Part shown: in pieces, positions 22,851-31,328 of the stretch
Position numbering within the stretch: the first letter of the stretch is position 1
How the letters are laid out: each line of letters starts with the position of its first letter
Source: Bacillota bacterium
GTDB taxonomy: Bacteria; Bacillota; Limnochordia; Darwinibacteriales; Darwinibacteriaceae
Assembly: GCA_012838305.1 (NCBI GenBank)
Contig: DUPN01000050.1
Span: 19,962 to 83,961, forward strand
DNA: 64,000 bases
Direction of reading: 5' to 3'
Notes under the pieces: model-generated
The model's database searches: none
The model's input: only the letters and a program-made list of their open reading frames with translations
What the model was told of the DNA's origin: nothing
Translations under genes and position numbers: made by a program

Positions 22851-24328
22851 CTCGAACTTTCCATGGCCTTCAAAGGCGACGTTCTCATGACAATAGCGGT
22901 GGGATAGGTGCTGGCGACAACACCCACGATAAGGATCACCACGAAGGACATGATCACCGACGACAGCGATAAAACGGGACGAAGCACCGGGCCGCCGTAG
23001 ATGATCTCAAAAAAGACATTGCTGGCCTTTAGCCCCACCCGATTAAGGATAAAGAGTACCAGAGCTCCACAAAGCACGCCGATTGTACCTGCAACTCCTG
23101 AAAGGAGTAAAGTTTCCCAGACAACCATGCGTCGTACGAAGCGCTTCTGGGCACCGATGGCCCGCATCGTCCCGATTTCTGCCATGCGTTCCGTCACCGA
23201 GATGACTAAGGTATTCATGATAATGATAATGGCCACGATGGCGATGACAAAGACAACACCGTTAAAAATGCTCTTGATACCATAGGACAGCTCGGCCATG
23301 GCCCCGGCTCCCTGCAGCCACGTTCTAGTCTGGGCCGCAATGCCTTGATCAGCAAAGAACCTGGCGAAGTCTGCCTCTGCCTGCCTTAGGTAGCGCTCGT
23401 CAGTCAAACGAACCAAGAGGTACTGCCAGGCTCCCAGATCCTCCACATTGGATTCGTCCCTGCCCGTGGTATCGCCGAGCAGGGAGAACCAGTAATCATC
23501 TCCAACGTTCCCCTCTTCCACCTCGACCGGGGCAAAAAGGGAATCAAAGGAAGCAAAAATGTCGTCTTCATCAATCGTTCCAAGAAAAGCACGTTCATCC
23601 TCGTTCAGGTCTACCGCTGTGGTGTGACCCACCACCATTCCGGCCAGGGCTCTCACATTGGAAATGTCCATCAAGGAAACCATGTCCAGCTGCACATTGG
23701 ATTGCTTGAACTGAAAGATCCCGGTGATCTGCACTTCACGAATTCGCATCCCCGTGAGGGTGCTCGCTGAAGTAAACAAAAGCTTATCTCCTGGTCGGAA
23801 CGTAAAACCAACGCGCCTCTCCAAGAGTTCGGCTACCGTCTTGTTTAGGAGGACTCCCTGCTCACCTGGCTGCCAGAACTCTCCTTCCAAGAGTTCTACA
23901 TTGTCGGGAAACATAGCTTGGTACTGCCCAGGAATGACGCCAAAGAGCTGCGTCGCGCCGAGCATGGTCTCCCCCCTGGAGATCATCGCTGCCCCTGACA
24001 CCTGGGGATTGATGTACTCTACATAGGGAAGTGAATTGGCAAACTCTACAATCTCTGCATAGTCGGGAATTCTAGGGACGGCCTGTTCGATGGCGGTAAC
24101 GTCCTGGTATCCAAATAGAGTCAGATTACCCCGACTTTGCCCTGTGATCATGAGGTGTCCTGTGTAATTCTTGATATAATAGCGTTCGATGCCCGCGGCC
24201 GCGGAATCCATAAAGGAGTTGCCCACCACCAAGACCATGATGCCAATCACCATGATCACACCGATGATGGTCGTCTTAACCTTGTGTTCGCGAATATTAC
24301 GCCAGGCAATGGTGAGGATGATTCTCAT
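22847..24328 (-). CDS. ABC transporter permease, FtsX/LolCE/MacB type
   Basis: IAWRNIREHKVKTTIIGVIMVIGIM; TERMAEIGTMRAIGAQKRFV; 4-nt overlaps with both neighbours. Confidence 0.9.
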   Translation of the reverse strand: MRIILTIAWRNIREHKVKTTIIGVIMVIGIMVLVVGNSFMDSAAAGIERYYIKNYTGHLMITGQSRGNLTLFGYQDVTAIEQAVPRIPDYAEIVEFANSLPYVEYINPQVSGAAMISRGETMLGATQLFGVIPGQYQAMFPDNVELLEGEFWQPGEQGVLLNKTVAELLERRVGFTFRPGDKLLFTSASTLTGMRIREVQITGIFQFKQSNVQLDMVSLMDISNVRALAGMVVGHTTAVDLNEDERAFLGTIDEDDIFASFDSLFAPVEVEEGNVGDDYWFSLLGDTTGRDESNVEDLGAWQYLLVRLTDERYLRQAEADFARFFADQGIAAQTRTWLQGAGAMAELSYGIKSIFNGVVFVIAIVAIIIIMNTLVISVTERMAEIGTMRAIGAQKRFVRRMVVWETLLLSGVAGTIGVLCGALVLFILNRVGLKASNVFFEIIYGGPVLRPVLSLSSVIMSFVVILIVGVVASTYPTAIVMRTSPLKAMESSR

Positions 24329-25038
24329 AATAGGTTCCCTGCCTTAGCCCCAGTCTTACTGTCCTCGACGACGAGGCCATCGAGGAGCTGAATCACGTGA
24401 TCGGCGATCTCCATAATGGTTCGGTCGTGGGTGGAGAAGATAAAGGTCGTGTTGAGCTCAGCGTTCATTTTCTTCATCAGTTCGATAATGCTTTGACCGG
24501 TCTTGGAGTCCAGATTCGCCGTGGGCTCATCGGCCAAGACGATCTCCGGTTTGGTGGCAAGGGCTCTGGCAATGGCCACCCTCTGCCTTTGCCCTCCGGA
24601 CAGTTCGTTCGATTTGTGGTGCATATGGTCGGCAAGTCCCACCGCCTCCACTAAGAACTCGATCCACTCTTTGATCTCCTTCTTGCTGGGGCGATTCTTA
24701 CCTAAGAGCAGGGGAAACTCAATATTCTCGTACACATTGAGCACAGGAATCAGGTTAAAGGATTGGAAAATGAAGCCCAGCGTTTCATGGCGCAGCGTGG
24801 TGAGGCCTTTATCCTTCAAGCCCTCGGTGATCGTGCCATCAATACGCACAACGCCCTCTGTGGGCTGGTCAATACAGCCGATAAGATTGAGAATGGTCGA
24901 TTTCCCCGACCCTGACGGCCCCACAATCGAGGCAAAGTCTCCCTTGTCTATGGCAAAGGTTACACCCCTCAAGGCATGGACTTCTGCCTTCCCGAGTGTA
25001 TAGACCTTCTTAACGTTCTCCAGTTCAACTATGGCCAT
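24325..25038 (-). CDS. ABC transporter ATP-binding protein, LolD/MacB type
   Basis: GPSGSGKSTILNLIG Walker A; LSGGQRQRVAIARALA; VLADEPTANLDS. Confidence 0.95.
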   Translation of the reverse strand: MAIVELENVKKVYTLGKAEVHALRGVTFAIDKGDFASIVGPSGSGKSTILNLIGCIDQPTEGVVRIDGTITEGLKDKGLTTLRHETLGFIFQSFNLIPVLNVYENIEFPLLLGKNRPSKKEIKEWIEFLVEAVGLADHMHHKSNELSGGQRQRVAIARALATKPEIVLADEPTANLDSKTGQSIIELMKKMNAELNTTFIFSTHDRTIMEIADHVIQLLDGLVVEDSKTGAKAGNLL

Positions 25039-25070
25039 CGGATCGTCCCCTTTTTTGCCCTAATATAATC

Positions 25071-25099
25071 AGTATACCCCAGTGGGTGTGTCTATTCAA
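25071..25099 (-). promoter_or_regulatory. sigma-A type promoter for the ABC/LolA/beta-barrel operon
   Basis: minus strand TTGAAT, 17 bp, TATACT, about 35 nt upstream of the ATPase start. Confidence 0.65.
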
Positions 25100-25174
25100 T
25101 GTTTCCCCTTCCCGGTGGCAAATTCCTGGATGCACATAGTAATTCGCCCCTGGCTGGCCTTGGGCTGTCCGTAA

Positions 25175-25219
25175 CAAAAAAGCCGGGTGGTCCCTGCAGG
25201 CCCCAACGCGGCTCTTTTC
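25175..25219 (-). terminator. probable intrinsic terminator after the NuoL/MrpD-like gene
   Basis: agccgggtgg...ccaacgcggct inverted repeat flanked by A-run and T-rich tract. Confidence 0.6.
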
Positions 25220-25232
25220 TTCCTAGCTCATC

Positions 25233-26924
25233 TCACTGTCCCTCTTTCTGCTTGGCATCCTTTCTGCCCCTCCAAGCCTTCCAGGCTCCCTCAAAGCTGA
25301 GCCAGGCCGGAAGTTCGTAATGAAAGAGGTTTGTCTTCATGCCCACTGCGAACAGGACAAAGCCCGCGGCAAGGGTCAGAAGCATATCCCTAATAGCAGG
25401 CCACTCCCAAAAATCGATATGCCGCAGCACCTCAACGCCCCTGATCCCACAGCTCCGAGCGGCCGGACTGACCAGAAGACCCAGGATCCATTCGGGTTTG
25501 CGGCCAATAACGAGCATAGCAAGGGAGAGCAAAAGCATGGCCACAGCCAGCGGACGTCCTTCTCCGAGTTGATCCCGGACAGGGGTTTTCTGTTTACCAA
25601 AAAAGGTCAAGCCAATGAGCTTCACAAAGGAAGCTGTGGTGCCCACGCCAACGAGGACAAAAAGTCTCTCCGCCCAAACCATAACTGGGCTCCCCAGAGC
25701 GGCCGCATCCAAAATGCTGTGGTGCAGTAGAGTCTTGCTGATGTAGCCGTTGAGGCCAGGAGTGCCGGTGATCCCAAGTGCAGCAACGAACATCATCAGG
25801 GCTGTCAAAGGGAATTTGTTCCACAGCCCCCCTAGTTTGTACAGATCAACTTCGCCTGTGCCCAGAATGATAATACCCACGCCGAAAAAGAGAGCGGACT
25901 TGAACAAAGCGTGGTTGAGGGAGTGGAAGATGGCACCTGTTATGCCCACTGCTCCGCTCTGTCTTAACACTAAGGCGGACCCGATACCGACCACAATATA
26001 ACCCATTTGACTAATGCTGTGATAGGCCAAAAGCCGCTTGGCATTACCCTGCAGCAAGGCAAGGCAGACCCCGACGAGCATGGTCAGAACGCCGATCACC
26101 ACCAAGAGAGTGCCCACCCAGGGAACAAGGTCCGTCTGACCCCAATTCAGAAGCTGGCCCGTTCGAATCAGTCCGTATGCCCCCGTCTTAATTAGGATTC
26201 CCGATAGCAGGGCACTGCCAGGGGTGGGTGCGACGGGATGTGCCTGGGGGAGCCAGATGTGCAAGGGCACCAGGCCGGCTTTGATGCCAAAACCGCCAAT
26301 GAGCAGAAGAATGGCCATGGTAAAAGCAAGGCGATATGCTGTGTTTGTGGCTGCCACTCCGATGCGCAAATCTATCCCCGCTACGTAAAGTAAGATAATG
26401 GCGATCCCGATGAATACACCTGCTGCCAACCCAAGATGATGGTATAAGGAACCGGCCTCCTGGGCTTTAGCATCGTCTTGATGATGGGTTACCCAGGCCT
26501 GTGAGGTCATGGTCATCAACTCAAAAAACACCAGCAAAACGAGGAAGTTGCCGGCTAAGAATATGCCTTGAGTTGCTCCTAAGGTGATCAGATAATAACG
26601 GTAAAAATCCTTACTCTGCTCCTCATATTTCATATAACTGTGCATATAAATCCCAGCAGTAAACCACACGAAGGCGGAAAAAAGACTGAACAAAGCAGAC
26701 ACCGAGTCCACTCGTAAGATGGATTGCAGCAAACTAAAGGAGCTGAATCCAAAGGTGAAGACTCCCCCGCTGCGAGCCAAGGTCATGGTCACGATGCTAG
26801 CTAGGAGAGTGGCTGCAGCAGCCCCCATGGCCACTGCAGAATAACCCCGCTGGGAATTTGTTTTTCTTAAGAAAATTGCACCAATCATCGGAACCAGAAT
26901 CAATGCCAGAATCAAGAACGTCAT
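25233..26924 (-). CDS. NADH dehydrogenase / Mrp antiporter subunit (NuoL/MrpD/HyfB-like)
   Basis: LLVFFELMTMTSQAW, GFGIKAGLVPLHIWLPQAHPVAPTPGSALLSGILIKTGAYG; many TM helices. Confidence 0.9.
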   Translation of the reverse strand: MTFLILALILVPMIGAIFLRKTNSQRGYSAVAMGAAAATLLASIVTMTLARSGGVFTFGFSSFSLLQSILRVDSVSALFSLFSAFVWFTAGIYMHSYMKYEEQSKDFYRYYLITLGATQGIFLAGNFLVLLVFFELMTMTSQAWVTHHQDDAKAQEAGSLYHHLGLAAGVFIGIAIILLYVAGIDLRIGVAATNTAYRLAFTMAILLLIGGFGIKAGLVPLHIWLPQAHPVAPTPGSALLSGILIKTGAYGLIRTGQLLNWGQTDLVPWVGTLLVVIGVLTMLVGVCLALLQGNAKRLLAYHSISQMGYIVVGIGSALVLRQSGAVGITGAIFHSLNHALFKSALFFGVGIIILGTGEVDLYKLGGLWNKFPLTALMMFVAALGITGTPGLNGYISKTLLHHSILDAAALGSPVMVWAERLFVLVGVGTTASFVKLIGLTFFGKQKTPVRDQLGEGRPLAVAMLLLSLAMLVIGRKPEWILGLLVSPAARSCGIRGVEVLRHIDFWEWPAIRDMLLTLAAGFVLFAVGMKTNLFHYELPAWLSFEGAWKAWRGRKDAKQKEGQ

Positions 26925-27214
26925 GTTTCAGCCTCCACTACCACAAATGATCATCCATGAGATCAAAAACACCCACCATCCAAACCGTCCGGCCACAGAA
27001 AATGGGTCCTTGGTCTTCCGCTCACAGCTACTACTATACTATTTTGTGAAACATTAATCAAGATCAATCCTCTACCATCCGCCAAAATTAAGCTTCCAGC
27101 TAGCGGTACAGATCCTCTGCAACCCGAATACGCAGAAGGAGACCACCGCCTCAAGGAGAATTCACCCAAAAGAGACTTCGCTGGGCCTAGACCCACTACG
27201 AAGGAGGAATACGG

Positions 27215-28522
27215 ATGTGTGATACCATGGTCGCTTTGGGAAATTCGACCAAGGATGGTCATGTTATTTTCGCCAAGAACAGCGACCGTCAGCCAAATGA
27301 GCCCCTGCTCATGCTAGACATTCCCCGTCAGCAGCATGCACCGGGCAGCCAGGTGCACTGTACCTACATCAGCGTCGATCAGGTCAGGGAAACGTATCGT
27401 GTGCTGCTGTTTAAACCCTCCTGGATGTGGGGAGCCGAAATGGGAGCCAATGAGTTCGGCCTGAACATCGGCAACGAGGCCGTATTTACCAAAGTCAGAC
27501 AAGGCCCTAACAGCCTTTTGGGAATGGACTTAGTGCGGCTGGCTCTAGAACGCTGCAAAACCAGCACAGAGGCCCTGCACTTGATGACCGATCTCTTGGC
27601 CAAGCATGGTCAGGGAGGGAACTGCGGATATGAGAAGCGCTTTGTTTACCATAACTCTTTTTTAATCGCAGATCGCAACTCCGCTTGGGTCTTGGAGACC
27701 GCCGGCCCCTATTGGGCCGCTCAAAAAGTTCATGACGTGCGGGCTATCTCCAATCGGCTCAGCATAGGCCGTGACTTCGATCTGGCCCACCCTGAACTCG
27801 TTGACTATGCCGTTTCCAAGAAGTGGTGTCGGAATGCGAATGATTTCGATTTTGCCCGCTGCTACTCCAACCATCTTGTCACCAGGTTCAGCGGCTCGCA
27901 AAGCCGCCAGGGGGCCTGCTCCCTTCGTTTACACCAGGAAAAGGGACAGATCACCGTAGAAACGATGATGGAGATTCTTCGGTCCCATGAGCAGAAACTC
28001 GGTCACCAAGGACCCTTCCGTCGTTCCTCCCTCGGGAGCGTCTGCATGCACGGGGGAGGCTTGGTGGGAGATCACACAACGGGGAGCTACATCGCCTCCC
28101 TAAGCAGCACCTTGGATACCTACTGGGTCACAGGGAGCTCCACTCCCTGCATTTCCGTCTTCAAGCCCTACTGGATGACAGAAAACGAGATCCTCTTTGA
28201 TCGAGAGCAAGGAGAAGCCCTGCATTATTGGCTATTCAGGGAAGAATTCCATCGTCTTGTACTGCAAAACAAGGTGGACAACCTAGACAATCATCTCCGC
28301 CAAGGAGCGGATCTGGAACGCAAAGCCCTGGATCAAGCAGCTTCCCTGGGCGCGGAGGCGGAGCCAGGCAAGCTTAACGCCATCATGGCAGAGTTCTGGC
28401 AGGTCGAAGAGAAGCTGGTGCAGACCACGGTGGAGGAGAGCCGATGGAATCAAGGGAACATGAAGGGCAGCCCCTACTTTCGGCATTACTGGAAGAAACA
28501 GACGAAAAAACTCGGTTTCTAG
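27215..28522 (+). CDS. secernin-like peptidase C69 family protein
   Basis: MCDTMVALGNSTKDGHVIFAKNSDRQPNE (N-terminal nucleophile Cys); GMDLVRLALERC; YHNSFLIADRNSAWVLETAG. Confidence 0.85.
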   Translation: MCDTMVALGNSTKDGHVIFAKNSDRQPNEPLLMLDIPRQQHAPGSQVHCTYISVDQVRETYRVLLFKPSWMWGAEMGANEFGLNIGNEAVFTKVRQGPNSLLGMDLVRLALERCKTSTEALHLMTDLLAKHGQGGNCGYEKRFVYHNSFLIADRNSAWVLETAGPYWAAQKVHDVRAISNRLSIGRDFDLAHPELVDYAVSKKWCRNANDFDFARCYSNHLVTRFSGSQSRQGACSLRLHQEKGQITVETMMEILRSHEQKLGHQGPFRRSSLGSVCMHGGGLVGDHTTGSYIASLSSTLDTYWVTGSSTPCISVFKPYWMTENEILFDREQGEALHYWLFREEFHRLVLQNKVDNLDNHLRQGADLERKALDQAASLGAEAEPGKLNAIMAEFWQVEEKLVQTTVEESRWNQGNMKGSPYFRHYWKKQTKKLGF

Positions 28523-28526
28523 ACCT

Positions 28527-29588
28527 TCACTGTGTGGCGATTGTCTCCAAAAGCTCCATCACTTCCTCGGCGATCAGGAGAACTTCAGTGACCCTTCCCG
28601 GCCCTGCCGGCAGCATAAAAGATATTTTCCCGCTGCGATTCTTCTTATCCGCCAGCATAGCCCGGATCAACTTCGTCCAGAGTCCCTCCTTTAGGGTCAG
28701 CCCAGCGCCTGTCCTTCCCAGGAGGGTCAGGATCGCCTGGCTCTGGGCTGAATCGATCAAGCCCAGGCCCTCCGCCATACGGGTTTCTAGATAGAGACCA
28801 ACAAAGACCGCTTCTCCATGTGTGTATTGCTTGTAGAACGTTACTGCTTCCAGAGCATGGCCTATGGTGTGACCACAGTTGAGGACTTTACGCACGCCAT
28901 GTTCCTTTTCGTCCTGGGCCACCACCTCTGCCTTGATTTCACAGCAGCGTTTGATGACTTCTGTGAGGATCTCCTCCTCCAGCGCAAGCAGCTGGGAGAG
29001 GTGCTCCTGCAGATAACAGAAGAAGGCGTAATCCCAAGCCAGTCCATATTTGATCACTTCAGCGAGACCACTGATAAAATGACGTTGGGGCAGGGTCTGA
29101 AGGGTTCTAGGGTCAATGAACACCCCTTGGGGCTGATAAAAACTCCCCACCATATTCTTACCCCCTGGCAAATTGACCCCCGTTTTTCCGCCTACTGCAC
29201 TGTCTACCTGGGCCAGCAAGGTGGTGGGCACCTGGATATAGGGAATGCCCCGCATATAGACGGAGGCGCAAAAGCCTGCCAGATCGCCTACCACACCTCC
29301 GCCTAAAGCCACCACAATAGAATGCCTGGTCAGCCCGGATTTTTGCATTCTGTCAAGAATCGCTGCCGCAGTCTGGAGATTTTTTTCTTCTTCACCCGGT
29401 GCAATCACGATTTTGTGCATCGTCAGGTCCCAAGCAGGACTGCGACCATAGAGAGCATCCACCGCCTCGTCTGTGATTACGACCCCACCCTCCGCTGGGG
29501 GCAAAAGGTCTTGGAGGTCATCTAGTAGACCTGGGGTAATCTGCAGGGAATAGCTGGAGGGTCCTAAATTGACTTGTACCGTCTGCAT
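28527..29588 (-). CDS. aroB: 3-dehydroquinate synthase
   Basis: ALGGGVVGDLAGFCASVYMRGIPYIQVPTTLLAQVDSAVGGKTGVN; start set at MQTVQVNLGPSSY. Confidence 0.95.
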   Translation of the reverse strand: MQTVQVNLGPSSYSLQITPGLLDDLQDLLPPAEGGVVITDEAVDALYGRSPAWDLTMHKIVIAPGEEEKNLQTAAAILDRMQKSGLTRHSIVVALGGGVVGDLAGFCASVYMRGIPYIQVPTTLLAQVDSAVGGKTGVNLPGGKNMVGSFYQPQGVFIDPRTLQTLPQRHFISGLAEVIKYGLAWDYAFFCYLQEHLSQLLALEEEILTEVIKRCCEIKAEVVAQDEKEHGVRKVLNCGHTIGHALEAVTFYKQYTHGEAVFVGLYLETRMAEGLGLIDSAQSQAILTLLGRTGAGLTLKEGLWTKLIRAMLADKKNRSGKISFMLPAGPGRVTEVLLIAEEVMELLETIATQ

Positions 29589-29601
29589 GAAAACACCTTC
29601 C

Positions 29602-30891
29602 TCATTTAACAACCTTCTGCAGCACCCGCTTAAACCCTGGAAAAGAAATGTCGATGCAGGCACTGTCCTGGATTCGCACAGAACTAGGGGCAAACAAGCC
29701 AGCCACCGCCAAGGCCATGGCCATGCGATGATCACCATAGCTTGCCAACTCCACTCCCCCGCGGATCCTGCTGGGTCCTTGGATCACTAAACCATCGGGG
29801 AGTTCTTCGATGCGAACGCCCAGTTTGCCAAGCTCCGCAACGAGTGCAGCGATGCGATTCGATTCCTTCACTCGCAGCTCCTCGGCCCCAGTGATGGTGG
29901 TTGTTCCTTCAGCCATTGCTGCAATCACCGCCAGAATGGGAATTTCGTCCACCAGGACCGGGACAAGCTCCCTTGTTATGGTTGTTCCATGAAGCATCCT
30001 ACCCCTGACCACAAGATCGCCCACCTTCTCCCCGGCCCAATTCTTTTGGTTCTCCACCGCGATGGCGGCTCCCATCTTCCCTAGTACATCAATGATCCCG
30101 GTGCGGGTGGGATTAAGCCCAACATTGCGAATAACCAGATGGGAACCTGGCATGGCTGCCGCGGCGCAAAGGAAAAAGGCCGCTGACGAGATATCTCCGG
30201 GTACCCGTATCTCTTGGGCCTGCAGTTCGGAACAAGCCAACCGGATCGTACCATCGTCCACCTGGATTCTCGCCCCTAACGAGGCCAGCATGATCTCTGT
30301 GTGATCGCGCGCAGGAAACACTTCCCTAACAAGGGTCTCGCCCTCAGCGTACAGACCAGCTAGAAGAATGGAGGACTTCACCTGAGCACTTGGAATTGGC
30401 AGGGTATAATCAATGCCCCGCAGTTTCCTTCCCTCAATTGTGAGAGGCGGCCGGTCGGTTCCATCTACCCCACATAGAGCAGCACCCATCTGCCGCAGCG
30501 GTCCGATGATTCTGTCCATGGGTCGCCTCTGCAGAGAAGCATCTCCGGTAATGGTGCAAGAAAAGCCTTGAGCCGCTAATATGCCGCAGATTAAGCGCAT
30601 CGTGGTTCCAGAGTTCCCCGCGTCCAACACCTTTTCGGGAGCCCGAAGTCCCCTGAGACCACGCCCACTGATGACCACGCCCTGCCCTGCGTGCTCAATC
30701 TCCACCCCCAACTGCCGAAAGCAGCCTATGGTGTTCTGGCAGTCCAAAGCGGGCAGAAAGCCGCGAATCCTCCCTTTCCCCTTGCTGATGGAAAGGAGCA
30801 TCACGGCTCGATGCGAAATGGATTTATCCCCTGGAACAGTGATCTGCCCCTCTATGCGGCTGATCGTTTGCGTTTTTAGCAACTTGATCAC
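29602..30891 (-). CDS. aroA: 3-phosphoshikimate 1-carboxyvinyltransferase (EPSP synthase)
   Basis: VPGDKSISHRAVMLLSI; DAGNSGTTMRLICGIL; RVKESNRIAALVAEL; DHRMAMALAVAGL. Confidence 0.96.
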   Translation of the reverse strand: MIKLLKTQTISRIEGQITVPGDKSISHRAVMLLSISKGKGRIRGFLPALDCQNTIGCFRQLGVEIEHAGQGVVISGRGLRGLRAPEKVLDAGNSGTTMRLICGILAAQGFSCTITGDASLQRRPMDRIIGPLRQMGAALCGVDGTDRPPLTIEGRKLRGIDYTLPIPSAQVKSSILLAGLYAEGETLVREVFPARDHTEIMLASLGARIQVDDGTIRLACSELQAQEIRVPGDISSAAFFLCAAAAMPGSHLVIRNVGLNPTRTGIIDVLGKMGAAIAVENQKNWAGEKVGDLVVRGRMLHGTTITRELVPVLVDEIPILAVIAAMAEGTTTITGAEELRVKESNRIAALVAELGKLGVRIEELPDGLVIQGPSRIRGGVELASYGDHRMAMALAVAGLFAPSSVRIQDSACIDISFPGFKRVLQKVVK

Positions 30892-30970
30892 CTCACCTAA
30901 TTAAAGGGACGGCTGCATACATTTGTCAAGCCTTTTCTGTCCCTTGTGCCCAGCCAGCGTCAAAATGTCC

Positions 30971-30999
30971 TTGACAAAGTGGAGAAAGGGTTTTATCCT
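30971..30999 (+). promoter_or_regulatory. sigma-A type promoter for the thrS T-box leader
   Basis: TTGACA, 17 bp spacer, TATCCT. Confidence 0.65.
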
Positions 31000-31007
31000 T
31001 AGGACAA

Positions 31008-31297
31008 TAGATAAAGATGATGAATAGGAAGAGTAACCATCATTAACCTGACAGAAAAGGGAGTGTTGGTGAAAGCAGAAGCTTTGTTTTCGCCAAGCTG
31101 AGAGCTCCCCCAGGGGCGTTTTGGCGAAAACCACCTAGGAGTTGCCAGCCGAACTTGGACAGAGTCCGTCTGAAAGTAAGCGAGGCCGGGAGCACCGTTA
31201 CATGCAAGCAAGGAGTGGACTTGTCTTTGGCGATCAGGCCGGAGACAGTCAATTTGGGTGGAACCGCGACAGCCTCGTCCCATGTGGATGAAGGTTT
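31008..31297 (+). promoter_or_regulatory. T-box leader with terminator upstream of thrS
   Basis: T-box motif gggTGGAACCGCG (31257-31268), following terminator hairpin cctcgtcc-catg-tggatgaagg-TTTTTTT; stem I GTTTTCGCC/GGCGAAAAC with ACC specifier candidate at 31130-31135. Confidence 0.88.
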
Positions 31298-31328
31298 TTT
31301 TATTTCCCAACAGAAAGGAGCGATAGTC

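Noticed and set aside
29589-29738. 50-aa extension of AroB
   Set aside because: Antisense-free overlap with the end of aroA; the conserved start MQTVQVNLG is at 29588.
31155-31328. N-terminal extension of the thrS ORF
   Set aside because: Lies within the T-box antiterminator/terminator; not TGS-like; RBS precedes the GTG at 31329.
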